Assembly (NCBI RefSeq): GCF_000264945.2
Contig: NZ_CP013070.1
Location: forward strand, 1,116,001-1,180,000
Origin: Sphingobium indicum B90A
Lineage (GTDB): Bacteria > Pseudomonadota > Alphaproteobacteria > Sphingomonadales > Sphingomonadaceae
DNA length: 64,000 nt
Direction: 5' to 3'
Numbering within the stretch: the stretch's first letter is position 1; each line of letters begins with the position of its first letter. Below, piece after piece: positions 37,767-47,253 of this stretch. Position numbers and translations under genes: made by a program. Under the pieces are notes generated by a model. The model did not search any database, was not told where the DNA came from, and saw only the letters and a list, made by a program, of their open reading frames with translations.

Positions 37767-40469
37767 ATGTTGACAATGGAAGAGGCCAGCATGAGCACGA
37801 CCGCGACCCGTTATGTCTATCGTTTCGGCGGCGGCGTCGATGATGGCGGCAAGGGCGACAAGAATCTCCTGGGCGGCAAGGGCGCCAATCTGGACGGCAT
37901 GGCCGCCATCGGCCTGCCCGTGCCCCCCGGTTTCACCATCACGACGGAGATGTGCACCCGCTATTATACCGATGGCGGCGTCTATCCCGAAAGCCTGAAG
38001 GCGGAAGTCGCGAACGGCATCGCCCATATCGAGGGCGTCACCGGCAAGAAGTTCGGCGACAAGGCCGATCCGCTGCTGGTCTCCGTCCGTTCCGGCGCGC
38101 GCATTTCCATGCCCGGCATGATGGACACGGTCCTGAACCTCGGTCTGAACGACGAAACCGTGATCGGCCTCGCCGCCGCTTCGGGCGACGAGCGTTTCGC
38201 CTGGGACAGCTATCGCCGCTTCATCCAGATGTATTCGGACGTGGTGCTGGAACTCGACCATGGCGCGTTCGAGGAAGCGCTGGAAATCGCCAAGGAAGAC
38301 CAGGGCTACACGCTCGACACGGAAATGACCGCCGACGACTGGAAGGCGCTCGTCACCGAATATAAAGGGCTAGTTTCAAAGCTTTGGAACAAGCCCTTCC
38401 CGCAGGATGTGAACGACCAGCTTTGGGGCGCGATCAGCGCCGTCTTCGGTAGCTGGCAGGCCGACCGCGCCAAGGTCTATCGCCGCCTGAACTCGATCCC
38501 GCACGATTGGGGCACTGCCGTCAACGTGCAGGCGATGGTGTTCGGCAATATGGGCGACACTTCGGCCACCGGCGTCGCCTTCACCCGCGACCCCGCGACC
38601 GGCGAGAATGCCTATTATGGCGAATATCTGATCAATGCCCAGGGCGAGGATGTGGTGGCGGGCATCCGCACGCCGCAATATCTGACCAAGGCCGCGCGCG
38701 AGCGGGCAGGGGCCAAGCCGCTGTCGATGGAAGAGGCGATGCCGGAAACCTATGCCGAACTGGCGCGGGTGTTCCAGATCCTCGAAACCCATTATCGCGA
38801 CATGCAGGACATCGAATTCACGGTGCAGCAGGGCAAGCTCTGGATGCTCCAGACCCGTTCCGGCAAGCGCACCGCCAAGGCCGCTCTCAAGATCGCGGTC
38901 GACATGGCCCATGAAGGCCTGATCACGGAGGAAGAAGCCGTCGCCCGCGTCGATCCCGCTGCGCTCGACCAGCTTCTGCACCCCACGCTCGATCCCAAGG
39001 CGCCCCGCGACGTGCTGACCAAGGGCCTGCCCGCCTCGCCGGGCGCGGCTTCGGGCGCCATCGTGTTCGACGCCGACACCGCCGAACGCCGCAACGAACT
39101 GGGCGATTCCGTCATCCTCGTCCGCGTCGAGACCAGCCCCGAAGACATCCACGGCATGCACGCGGCCAAGGGCATCCTGACCGCGCGCGGCGGCATGACC
39201 AGCCACGCCGCCGTGGTGGCCCGCGGCATGGGCCGTCCCTGCGTCTCCGGCGCGGGCAGCCTGTCCATCGACAATAATGCCAGGACGCTGCGCATCGAAG
39301 GCCGCACGTTGAAGGAAGGCGACATCCTCACCATCGACGGTTCCACCGGCGAAGTGATGGCGGGTGAAGTCCCGACCGTGCAGCCCGAACTGGCGGGCGA
39401 TTTCGGCACGCTGATGGCCTGGGCCGACAAGGTCCGCCGCCTCAAGGTCCGCGCCAACGCCGAAACCCCGCTCGACTGCCAGACCGCCCGCGATTTTGGC
39501 GCGGAAGGCGTGGGTCTCTGCCGCACCGAACATATGTTCTTCGACGCGGCCCGCATCACCGCCGTGCGGGAGATGATCCTGGCCGACAGCGAGAAGGGCC
39601 GCCGCGTCGCGCTCGAAAAGCTGCTGCCGGAACAGCGGGACGATTTCGCGCAGATCTTCATGGTGATGGCGGGCCTGCCCGTCACCATCCGCCTGCTCGA
39701 TCCGCCGCTGCACGAATTCCTGCCCCATGGCGAAGCGGAGTTCGAGGAAGTGGCCAGGGCCGCGGGCGTCGGCGTGGAGGCGTTGAAGCGCCGCGCCGCC
39801 GAACTGCATGAATTCAACCCGATGCTGGGCCATCGCGGTTGCCGCCTAGGCGTCACCTACCCCGAAATCTACGAAATGCAGGCCCGCGCCATCTTCGAAG
39901 CCGCGCTGATCATCAAGCAGCGTTCGGGCGAAGCGCCGATCCCCGAAATCATGATCCCGCTCGTCGCCACGAAGAAGGAGCTGGAACTGATGAAGGCCAT
40001 CGTCGACAGCGTGGCCAAGCAGGTGTTCGAGGAGCAGGGCGCGTCGGTCGACTATCTGGTCGGCACCATGATCGAACTGCCCCGCGCCGCATTGAAGGCA
40101 GGCGAAATCGCCGAAGTCGGCGAATTCTTCTCCTTCGGCACCAACGACCTGACGCAGACGACCATCGGCATCAGCCGGGACGACGCGGGCCGTTTCCTGA
40201 CGCAATATGTGGACAAGGGCATCTTCGCCCGCGATCCCTTCGTCAGCATCGATGTGGAGGGCGTCGGCGAACTGATCGAACTCGCCGCCGAACGCGGCCG
40301 CGCCACCCGCCGCGGCATCAAGCTCGGCATTTGCGGCGAGCATGGCGGCGACCCGGCGTCCATCGCCTTTTGCGAGAAGACGGGCCTCGATTATGTATCG
40401 GCATCGCCCTATCGGGTGCCGATCGCTCGCCTTGCCGCGGCTCAGGCGGCGCTGGCGAACCGGAAATGA
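37767..40469 (+). CDS. ppdK: Pyruvate, phosphate dikinase
   Basis: A 900-residue PPDK interconverting pyruvate + ATP + Pi and PEP + AMP + PPi. N-terminal ATP-grasp domain (VYRFGGGVDDGGKGDKNLLGGKGANLDGM onward), central swivelling domain with the phosphohistidine in GGMTSHAAVVARGMG (H480), and C-terminal TIM-barrel with GLCRTEHMF, ELPRAALKAGEIAEVGEFFSFGTNDLTQTT and the catalytic Cys of GICGEHGGDP. The ATG at 37767 has AGGAGA 9 bases upstream; an ATG at 37791 is an alternative. It stands alone, and a strong terminator follows. No PPDK regulatory protein gene is nearby. Confidence 0.96.
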   Translation: MLTMEEASMSTTATRYVYRFGGGVDDGGKGDKNLLGGKGANLDGMAAIGLPVPPGFTITTEMCTRYYTDGGVYPESLKAEVANGIAHIEGVTGKKFGDKADPLLVSVRSGARISMPGMMDTVLNLGLNDETVIGLAAASGDERFAWDSYRRFIQMYSDVVLELDHGAFEEALEIAKEDQGYTLDTEMTADDWKALVTEYKGLVSKLWNKPFPQDVNDQLWGAISAVFGSWQADRAKVYRRLNSIPHDWGTAVNVQAMVFGNMGDTSATGVAFTRDPATGENAYYGEYLINAQGEDVVAGIRTPQYLTKAARERAGAKPLSMEEAMPETYAELARVFQILETHYRDMQDIEFTVQQGKLWMLQTRSGKRTAKAALKIAVDMAHEGLITEEEAVARVDPAALDQLLHPTLDPKAPRDVLTKGLPASPGAASGAIVFDADTAERRNELGDSVILVRVETSPEDIHGMHAAKGILTARGGMTSHAAVVARGMGRPCVSGAGSLSIDNNARTLRIEGRTLKEGDILTIDGSTGEVMAGEVPTVQPELAGDFGTLMAWADKVRRLKVRANAETPLDCQTARDFGAEGVGLCRTEHMFFDAARITAVREMILADSEKGRRVALEKLLPEQRDDFAQIFMVMAGLPVTIRLLDPPLHEFLPHGEAEFEEVARAAGVGVEALKRRAAELHEFNPMLGHRGCRLGVTYPEIYEMQARAIFEAALIIKQRSGEAPIPEIMIPLVATKKELELMKAIVDSVAKQVFEEQGASVDYLVGTMIELPRAALKAGEIAEVGEFFSFGTNDLTQTTIGISRDDAGRFLTQYVDKGIFARDPFVSIDVEGVGELIELAAERGRATRRGIKLGICGEHGGDPASIAFCEKTGLDYVSASPYRVPIARLAAAQAALANRK

Positions 40470-40476
40470 CAGGGCA

Positions 40477-40507
40477 GGGGCGGGAGATCATCCCGCCCCT
40501 TTCTTTT
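40477..40507 (+). terminator. Intrinsic terminator of ppdK
   Basis: GGGGCGGGA and TCCCGCCCC form a perfect 9-bp GC-rich stem with a 5-base loop (GATCA), followed by TTTCTTTT. It is 7 bases after the ppdK stop and just before the end of the convergent gene. Confidence 0.9.
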
Positions 40508-41007
40508 CAGGCTTGCGTGGTGCGATGCTCGTAGAGCCGTGCATGCTCCTGGTCCTGGCGGGCATCCAGCAGGCGAGCCTGCTCCCGCCATTCCTCCCGC
40601 GAAATCACGCCGCGACGCAGGCCAAGTTGCGTTTCCAGCGCTGCCTCCTGCTCGGCGCCGATCGCCGTGATCTGGTCGTAGCGATGATAGCCCGCCTGGT
40701 TGAGCGCGATCTCATCCTGCGGAGTGATGCCCCGGATGCGGCTGAAATCGTCCCGCTCATGCGTGCTTCCGGCAGGGCCGTGCATGGCGGCGGGCCGTGG
40801 CGGAACCGAGTGACGCTCCAGTTCGGCGATCCGCTCCCGCGCGTCGGCCAGGCGCGCGTCCCGATCCTTGACCGCATGGGCGTGGGCAAGCTGCTCGTCA
40901 CGCCAATAGCGCTTATATTTGCCGCGCCCGCTCAAAATGAGGCCCAGAAGTAGCCCGATCAGCAGCGCGATCACCAACAGCGCGATTTCATTTGGGGTGA
41001 AGGTCAT
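40507..41007 (-). CDS. Membrane-anchored coiled-coil protein with helix-hairpin-helix domain
   Basis: A 166-residue protein: one N-terminal TM (IALLVIALLIGLLLGLILS, about 8-26), a basic/acidic coiled-coil stretch (about 27-70) and a C-terminal domain DDFSRIRGITPQDEIALNQAGYHRYDQITAI...EWREQARLL (about 90-150) that looks like the flap-endonuclease-like HhH domain found at the end of several membrane proteins and NADH-dehydrogenase-associated proteins. The ATG at 41007 (MTFTPNEIALLV) is chosen over the longer frame because it gives a natural membrane anchor. Function unknown. Confidence 0.75.
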   Translation of the reverse strand: MTFTPNEIALLVIALLIGLLLGLILSGRGKYKRYWRDEQLAHAHAVKDRDARLADARERIAELERHSVPPRPAAMHGPAGSTHERDDFSRIRGITPQDEIALNQAGYHRYDQITAIGAEQEAALETQLGLRRGVISREEWREQARLLDARQDQEHARLYEHRTTQA

Positions 41008-41146
41008 CTCAGCATCCTTTCCTGCCCATCGAACGACCGGGACGAAACAAGGTTGCGGTTCGGCGCCTTCCAAGGGGCTGGCCGGCAAAAAAGTACAAAA
41101 AGGGCTTGCTCAAAAGCCTGGGCGCTTCTATCTGCGCCACTCCAAC

Positions 41147-41223
41147 GCACCCGTAGCTCAGCTGGATAGAGCATCAGACTACGAATCTGAGGGTCGGACG
41201 TTCGAATCGTTCCGGGTGCGCCA
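41147..41223 (+). tRNA. tRNA-Arg(ACG), copy 1
   Basis: A 77-nt tRNA with encoded CCA: acceptor GCACCCG/CGGGTGC, D-arm AGCTCAGCTGGATAGAGC, anticodon loop CTACGAA (anticodon ACG, wobble A probably edited to inosine, reading CGU/CGC/CGA), T-arm CGTTCGAATCG. It is identical to the copy at 41368. Confidence 0.97.
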
Positions 41224-41367
41224 TTTCCCACAGTCCCGTTTTCATGTCCTCGCATAGGCGCGAAGTCGCTTGTCCGAGGGATGCGACCGGCGGCGGTTTT
41301 TAAATCAGGATAGTCCAGTTTAGGGGTTGCCAGACTGCCCGCCCCCTTCTATCTGCCCCTCCACCAC

Positions 41368-41444
41368 GCACCCGTAGCTCAGCTGGATAGAGCATCAGAC
41401 TACGAATCTGAGGGTCGGACGTTCGAATCGTTCCGGGTGCGCCA
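41368..41444 (+). tRNA. tRNA-Arg(ACG), copy 2
   Basis: Identical over 77 nt to the copy 144 bases upstream. Part of the 5' flank (CTTCTATCTGC...CGCAC) and the 3' GCCATTTCCC are also shared, so a tandem duplication of about 220 bp produced the pair. It ends 28 bases from the GH114-type gene that borders the Pel-like locus. Confidence 0.97.
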
Positions 41445-41472
41445 TTTCCCTTAAATCGCTGCAAAACCAGCC

Positions 41473-42375
41473 TTAAGGAACGCATCGGTCCGGGGCGGGC
41501 CTGTCCAGATCCACGACGGTGATGATCGTGGAGACGGCAGCGTTGGCGGATATGCTGCACGTCCTTGCCCGGTCGAAGGTTCCGGCTGGCCATTCCTCCG
41601 GATATTCGGCGTTGAACGCGGGCTTGCCCGCCGCGACATAGGGCGCGCTGTCGGCGCAGAAATCGCCCAGCACGCATCCTTCGAACAATATGGCGTCGAA
41701 CAGCGGCACGAGCTTCGCGGACGAACCGCCGGCGTTCTTCTGCACCGGCTTCAGCCCATAGCCGCGCGCCCGGGTGGAGAGGGCGGTCACATAGGCGATC
41801 ATGTCCTGTTCCGTCAGGTCGAACCCTGTCGTCGCGGCGCCATCCTCGAACGCGTCCATCACGTCGAATTCGACATGGTCGAAACCCTTGTCCCGGCACA
41901 TGCGTAGCCGGTCGTCCATAACCTGGATGAATTCGGGATAGCGGCGAATGTCGATGTAACGCTCGCCCGCGAAGCCGGGATAGCTGTTGCCCAATAGTCC
42001 CGATATGGCCGAGAGGCTGGCATAGTCGGGCCGGTTGCTTTCCGCCGATCCGACATCGAGATAGCAGATCGTCCTGGTTCCGCGGGATTTGGCCAGCGCC
42101 ACATAAGCGGCAGCCGTGTCGAACCCGTCGACATCGAGATAGGCGACGGCGGGCGGCGTCGCGGGCAGGCCCTGGTTCTGCAATATCCAGTCCCAACTGA
42201 AAAGCGTTGCAGGGGCCGGGGCGGGCGTGGGGGAGGGGCTGGGCGAGGGCGTCGGAGCCGGCGTCGGGGCGGGGGTCGGCGTGCCGTCATCTCCACCGCC
42301 TCCGCACCCGGCCAGCATGAGCGTGGCGGCGGCGATAAGGCCGATCGAGGATAGCTTTTCGCGTGCCCGAAACAC
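41473..42375 (-). CDS. Endo-alpha-1,4-polygalactosaminidase-like lipoprotein (GH114-type)
   Basis: About 300 residues: lipoprotein signal ending LMLAGC, a Thr/Pro/Ser-rich linker (TPTPAPTPAPTPSPSPSP, about 30-55) and a GH114-type TIM barrel (WDWILQNQG, VAYLDVDGFD, ICYLDVGSAE, DHVEFDVMDAFE with acidic catalytic candidates, PVQKNAGGSS, LFEGCVLGDFC). Such enzymes cut alpha-1,4-galactosaminan, the polymer class to which Pel belongs. The GTG at 42375 is preferred because AGAAGGGA lies about 8 bases upstream; a GTG at 42381 has too little spacing. It is divergent from the Pel-like operon and probably acts on its product at the cell surface. Confidence 0.85.
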   Translation of the reverse strand: MFRAREKLSSIGLIAAATLMLAGCGGGGDDGTPTPAPTPAPTPSPSPSPTPAPAPATLFSWDWILQNQGLPATPPAVAYLDVDGFDTAAAYVALAKSRGTRTICYLDVGSAESNRPDYASLSAISGLLGNSYPGFAGERYIDIRRYPEFIQVMDDRLRMCRDKGFDHVEFDVMDAFEDGAATTGFDLTEQDMIAYVTALSTRARGYGLKPVQKNAGGSSAKLVPLFDAILFEGCVLGDFCADSAPYVAAGKPAFNAEYPEEWPAGTFDRARTCSISANAAVSTIITVVDLDRPAPDRCVP

Positions 42376-42511
42376 AATCACGGTCCCTTCTTGCGGAACG
42401 TCGATCCTGAATCAGTAAACCGCCACCCGGCGGGACGGGCGGTCGAGGCGGGAGGTCTTATAAAGTAAAATGAGAAATGCCGGGATATAGCGGTGGGTAT
42501 AATCCATCCGC

Positions 42512-42528
42512 TATACTTAACTAGTATA
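42512..42528. promoter_or_regulatory. Palindrome in the AT-rich divergent control region
   Basis: TATACT-TAACT-AGTATA is a perfect 6-bp inverted repeat with a 5-base spacer, in an AT-rich patch (about 42455-42600) of the 566-bp region between the GH114-type gene and the deacetylase gene. A consensus TATAAT lies at 42498-42503. It may be an operator or overlapping -10 elements for both directions. The rest of 42376-42941 shows no gene. Confidence 0.4.
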
Positions 42529-42594
42529 CATCCTTAATTGATAGACTATTTGACCATAACGGAAATTTTTTATGCCGATATTTGTTCATTGAAG

Positions 42595-42623
42595 TTGACA
42601 TTGGAACATGCCTGACCGCAAAT
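42595..42623 (+). promoter_or_regulatory. Candidate promoter of the Pel-like operon
   Basis: A consensus -35 TTGACA at 42595-42600 is followed after 17-18 bases by a weak A/T-rich -10 (around 42618-42624). The deacetylase start lies about 320 bases downstream. No transcript data; low certainty. Confidence 0.3.
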
Positions 42624-42941
42624 TAACCATGGGTAAAACTTCAAAAAACCGAGTCGCCCCAGATAGATGCGTGGTGTGACTGTAGCCCTGAGCGGATCGC
42701 CGGCCTTGGGAGCCGCAGCGGGCATATCAGAAGATGATTTTTATACCCTGACGCAGCCTCATCGACGCGGATAATGGCTGGGAAACCCAGAACGGCATAT
42801 TTTGTCTTCAATGCCGGGCATGAGCGCTGCGCTCTATTGTCCGTTTCGCATACGCGTCCGGTTTTTATTGACGAAAACCAAAAGATATTGGGTCGCAAAC
42901 CTGTGAAATGATTTCGACATTCATAAGTTTAGGGGTTTGCC

Positions 42942-45900
42942 ATGACCTATGGCCACAGCGTCACCATCGACGGCTCTTTGGATGACTGGTTCGCGACCGA
43001 CCGGATCGACGACAACAGCGCCCCCGGCTACCAGGTCTATGCGACCCTGGACAATGACGCCTTCGTCTTCGCCCTGACCGCGCCCGTTGCCATAGGCGCG
43101 GACACCACCGTCTGGCTGAACACGGACGGCAAGACGTCCACCGGCTACCAGATATTCGGCTTCGCGGGCGGCGCGGAATATAATGTCAATTTCGCGGCCG
43201 ACGGAACGGTGAACCTCTACACCGGCGGGGCAGGCGAAACGCTGGTGCTCGCTGGCCTGCAGGCGGCCTGGTCGGCGGACCGCACCACGGTCGAATTCCG
43301 CCTGCCGACCGCCGCGGTGGGCAATCCGGCGGCGATGTACAGCTATTACGACATCAACAACCTGTCCAACAGCTTCATGCCGTCCAATTATCAGTCCGCC
43401 CCGTTCACGGTCTTCAACCAGACGAGCGCGACCCAGGCCCCGGACATGCGGATCGGCATCGTCTTCTCCCAGACGACCGCCGATGCCTATTTCAGCCCGA
43501 CCGCCTATTCGCAGCTTTTCATGTCGGTCCAGGCGCAGGCGATCCAGGCCGGCATCCCCTTCGACATATTGACGGAGGCCGATCTTACCGATCTCAACAA
43601 GCTGTCCCATTACGACGCGCTGGTCTTCCCCTCCTTCCGCAACGTCCCCGTCGACAAGGTGGAGGCGATTTCCCACACGCTGGAAATGGCCAGCAAGCAA
43701 CTGGGCATCGGCCTGATCACGGCGGGCGAATTCATGACCAACCAGCCGCATGTGCCGGGCGGCGCGATCGGCGGCGATCCGCTGCCGGGCGATCCCTATG
43801 CCCAGATGAAGCTGCTGTTCGACGCCACCCGCGTCACCGGCGGCACCGGCAACGTGGTGGTGACCGCGACGGACCCGACCGGCCTCGTCCTCGACCATTA
43901 TGCCAATGGGCAGCAGGTGAACAGCTATAGCGGCGTCGGCTGGAACGCCTTTGCCAGCGTCAGCGGCACCGGGCACCAGATTGCCACCGAAACCATCGAC
44001 GGCGGATCGGCCTATGCCGCCGCCCTCGCGACGCAGACCGGCGCGGCGCGCAACGTCCTCTTCTCCAGCGAAGGCGTCATGGCCGACGCCAACATGCTGC
44101 AACAAGCGATCAGCTATGCGGCCAACGGCACCGGCCTGTCGGTCGGCCTGCATTTGTCGCGCGAATCCGGCATCGTCGCCGCTCGCGTTGACATGGATCA
44201 GAGCCAGGAACTGGAGGACGTCAACCCTCCCGGCAGCACGCCGGGCATCTACGACAAGCTGCTGCCCATCCTGACCCAATGGAAGGCGGACTATAATTTC
44301 GTCGGCAGCTTCTACCTGAATGTCGGCAACGGGACCAACGGCACCGGGACCGACTGGGCGGTGTCGCTGCCCTATTACAAGGCGCTTCTCGACCTGGGCA
44401 ACGAACTGGGCACGCACAGCCTGACGCATCCGGAAAACACCAACCTGCTCAGCGCTTCGCAGATCCAGACCGAATTCCAGAACAGCATCGCGATCCTGAA
44501 CCAGCAGATCAGCGCTTATCTCAATCAGCCGTTCCAGATCACCGGCGGCGCCGTGCCGGGCGCGCCGGAATCCCTGCCGGTCTCGCAGGAGATCATGAAA
44601 TATGTGTCGGATTATCTGACCGGCGGCTATGCGGCGCAGGGCGCGGGCTATCCCAACGCCTTCGGCTATCTGACGCCCGCCGACCAGAGCAAGATCTATT
44701 TCGCGCCCAACACATCCTTCGACTACACCTTCATCGAATTTCAGAAGAAGACCGTGGCCGAAGCGACCGCGCTCTGGATCGGCGAATTCGACAAGCTGGT
44801 CGCCAATGCGGGAACGCCCGTCATCGTCTGGCCCTGGCACGACTATGGCGCGGCGGATTTCCTGTCGGGCAGCCCGACGGTGGACAGCCCCTATGATATT
44901 TCGCTGTTCACAAGCTGGATTCAGCATGCGGTGGCGGCGAACATGGAATTCGTCACGCTGGACGATCTGGCGGCGCGCATGACGGCGGTGAAGAACGCCA
45001 CGATCACCACGACCGTGGCGGGCAACAGCATCACCGCCAGCGTCGGCGGCGCCAATGTCGGCAACCTGTCGCTGGATGTCGAGCGCCAGGGCGCGCTGGT
45101 CATCCAGAATGTAACCGGCTGGTACGCCTATGACAGCGACAGCGTCTTCCTGCCCCAGAGCGGGGGCACCTTCAAGATCACTCTGGGAGCAGCGGCGGAC
45201 GACGTGACGCACATCACCGACCTGCCGATGCGGGCCGTGCTGCTGAGCGTCGCCGGTGATGGCCATAACCTCGCCTTTTCGATCCAGGGAGAGGGGAAGG
45301 TCGTCATCGACATCGCCAATCCGGGCACGGACGGGATCGTCGTCACCGGGGCGGCGGGATATAGCCAGGTCGGGGAGATCGTGACGGTCGACCTGGGCGG
45401 CTATGGCCTGCACAACGTCATGCTGGAATATAAGAATCCGCCGGTGATCGTCTCCAATGGCGGCGGCCCCACGGCGACGCTTTCCATGGGGGAGAACGGC
45501 ACGGCCGTGACAACCGTGGTCGCGACCGATGCGGACGTAGGGACGGTGATCGGCTATTCCATCTCCGGCGGAGCGGACGCCGCGAAATTCAGGATCGACG
45601 GCGCGACGGGAGCGCTGGCCTTCCTCAGCGCGCCGAATTTCGAAGCGGCCGGCGATGTCGGGACGGACAATGTCTATGACGTCATCGTCCGCGCATCCGA
45701 CGGCACGCTGTACGACGATCAGGCGATCGCGGTCACGATCACCAATGTGAACGAAGCGCCGGTCATCACCTCGAACGGCGGCGGGGCTTCGGCGGCGGTC
45801 TCCGTCGCCGAAAACCTGACGGCCGTGACGACCGTGACCGCGATGGATCCCGATGCGGGCGCGGTGCTGGCCTATTCGATCGTCGGCGGCCCGGATCGCG

Positions 45901-47237
45901 CGCTGTTCTCGATCGATCCTTCGACCGGCGCGCTCGCTTTCCTCAGCCCGCCCAATTACGACCTGCCGGGCGATGCGAACGGAAACAATGTCTACAGCCT
46001 GACCGTGCGAGTGTCCGACGGCGCGCTGTTCGACGATCAGGCCATCAACGTCACTGTCACCAATGTGAACGAGCAGGCGCCGGTGATCACCTCCGGCGGC
46101 GGCGGCGACACGGCTGCCATCTCGGTTTCCAGCGGCACGCGGACTGTGATGAAGGTTACGGCTGTCGATCCTGATGCCAACACGACGCTGGCCTATTCCA
46201 TCGCGGGCGGCGTGGATGCTGGCAAGTTCACGATCAACGCTTCCACAGGGCAACTCAACTTCGTGAGCACGCCCAATTATCTGCTGCCGACGGACGCGGG
46301 CAGGGACAATGTCTATGACGTCATCGTCCGCGCGTCGGACGGAACGTTTCATGACGAGCAGGCCATCGCCGTCACCGTGACCATCCTCAACGCCCCGCCG
46401 ATCATCATCTCCAACGGCGGCGGCGCATCCGCCACCATCCGCATGACCGAAAACGGCACGGCCGTGACGAAGGTCACGGCGACGGACGTCAACCTGGGTC
46501 AGTCAATCACCTATTCGCTGGGATCGGCCGTGGACGGCGCGCTCTTTTCCATCGATCCCCAGAGCGGCGTCCTCTCCTTCAAGAGCGCCCCGGATTTCGA
46601 GGCGCCGGCCGATTCCAACCTGGACAATCGCTATCAGGTCCAGGTGCTGGCGACGGACAGCCTGGGGGCTCAGGATTTCCAGAACCTGACCGTCGTGGTC
46701 AACAATGTCTCCGGCCTGTCGCTGACGGCGGCCAGCGGCGGTTCGACGCTGATCGGCCAGGGGGAGGAAGACACGCTGAGGGGCGCGGGCGGCAACGACA
46801 CGCTGATCGGCAATGGCGGGTCCGATACGCTGAACGGCGCGGGCGGCAATGACAATATCGATGGCGGCGCGGGCGCCGACCGCATCACGGGAGGAGCGGG
46901 CGCGGACATATTGACGGGCGGCGCCGATGCCGACCTGTTCATCTACAATGCAACGGGCAACAGCACGCTCGCGGTCATGGACCGCATCATGGATTTCCAG
47001 CAGGGGATCGACCGGATCGACCTGTCCGGGATCGACGCCCTCTCCGCGCTGTCGGGAAACCAGGCCTTCAGCTTCATCGGCAATGCAGCCTTTTCAGGGG
47101 CGGGCCAGCTCCATGTCTATACCAACGGTACGGACAGCTTTGTCGAGGCGAATGTCGACAATAATCCGGCGACGGTGGATTTCGCGATCAGGCTGATCGG
47201 GGTGCACAACCTGACCGCGAGCGATTTCCTGCTTTAG
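42942..47237 (+). CDS. RTX-type PelA-like polysaccharide deacetylase with CBM9-like and cadherin-like domains
   Basis: A 1431-residue protein. 1-165: CBM9/DOMON-like sugar-binding beta domain (SVTIDGSLDDWFATDR). About 168-395: Rossmann/GATase-like domain as in the middle of PelA. About 400-680: NodB-like deacetylase with RVDMDQ (D417/D419), THSLTHP (H492, H496) and WPWHDYG (H633). About 684-830: beta sandwich. About 833-1255: four cadherin-like repeats of about 105 residues (PVITSNGGG ... VTITNVNEAP). About 1272-1330: RTX nonapeptides GGNDTLIGN..GGSDTLNGA. C-terminus: serralysin-like tail ending ASDFLL. There is no N-terminal signal peptide, so it should leave by type I secretion and fold with calcium outside. 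AGGGG lies 6 bases before the ATG. Confidence 0.87.
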   Translation: MTYGHSVTIDGSLDDWFATDRIDDNSAPGYQVYATLDNDAFVFALTAPVAIGADTTVWLNTDGKTSTGYQIFGFAGGAEYNVNFAADGTVNLYTGGAGETLVLAGLQAAWSADRTTVEFRLPTAAVGNPAAMYSYYDINNLSNSFMPSNYQSAPFTVFNQTSATQAPDMRIGIVFSQTTADAYFSPTAYSQLFMSVQAQAIQAGIPFDILTEADLTDLNKLSHYDALVFPSFRNVPVDKVEAISHTLEMASKQLGIGLITAGEFMTNQPHVPGGAIGGDPLPGDPYAQMKLLFDATRVTGGTGNVVVTATDPTGLVLDHYANGQQVNSYSGVGWNAFASVSGTGHQIATETIDGGSAYAAALATQTGAARNVLFSSEGVMADANMLQQAISYAANGTGLSVGLHLSRESGIVAARVDMDQSQELEDVNPPGSTPGIYDKLLPILTQWKADYNFVGSFYLNVGNGTNGTGTDWAVSLPYYKALLDLGNELGTHSLTHPENTNLLSASQIQTEFQNSIAILNQQISAYLNQPFQITGGAVPGAPESLPVSQEIMKYVSDYLTGGYAAQGAGYPNAFGYLTPADQSKIYFAPNTSFDYTFIEFQKKTVAEATALWIGEFDKLVANAGTPVIVWPWHDYGAADFLSGSPTVDSPYDISLFTSWIQHAVAANMEFVTLDDLAARMTAVKNATITTTVAGNSITASVGGANVGNLSLDVERQGALVIQNVTGWYAYDSDSVFLPQSGGTFKITLGAAADDVTHITDLPMRAVLLSVAGDGHNLAFSIQGEGKVVIDIANPGTDGIVVTGAAGYSQVGEIVTVDLGGYGLHNVMLEYKNPPVIVSNGGGPTATLSMGENGTAVTTVVATDADVGTVIGYSISGGADAAKFRIDGATGALAFLSAPNFEAAGDVGTDNVYDVIVRASDGTLYDDQAIAVTITNVNEAPVITSNGGGASAAVSVAENLTAVTTVTAMDPDAGAVLAYSIVGGPDRALFSIDPSTGALAFLSPPNYDLPGDANGNNVYSLTVRVSDGALFDDQAINVTVTNVNEQAPVITSGGGGDTAAISVSSGTRTVMKVTAVDPDANTTLAYSIAGGVDAGKFTINASTGQLNFVSTPNYLLPTDAGRDNVYDVIVRASDGTFHDEQAIAVTVTILNAPPIIISNGGGASATIRMTENGTAVTKVTATDVNLGQSITYSLGSAVDGALFSIDPQSGVLSFKSAPDFEAPADSNLDNRYQVQVLATDSLGAQDFQNLTVVVNNVSGLSLTAASGGSTLIGQGEEDTLRGAGGNDTLIGNGGSDTLNGAGGNDNIDGGAGADRITGGAGADILTGGADADLFIYNATGNSTLAVMDRIMDFQQGIDRIDLSGIDALSALSGNQAFSFIGNAAFSGAGQLHVYTNGTDSFVEANVDNNPATVDFAIRLIGVHNLTASDFLL

Positions 47238-47253
47238 CGACGGGGCCGGGGGA

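Noticed and set aside
42641..42898. Minus-strand open frame of 85 codons in the divergent region
   Set aside because: No ribosome site, no hydrophobic or domain features, and it lies in the putative leader of the Pel-like operon.
42921..46352. An open frame of 1143 codons on the minus strand
   Set aside because: It is fully antisense to the RTX deacetylase, is Arg/Gly/Asp/His-rich as expected for a GC-rich shadow frame, and has no recognisable domain.
45450..46720. DNA-level tandem repeats that might be a CRISPR array or minisatellite
   Set aside because: They are diverged coding repeats of about 320 bp for cadherin-like domains in one frame, not short identical repeats with unique spacers.
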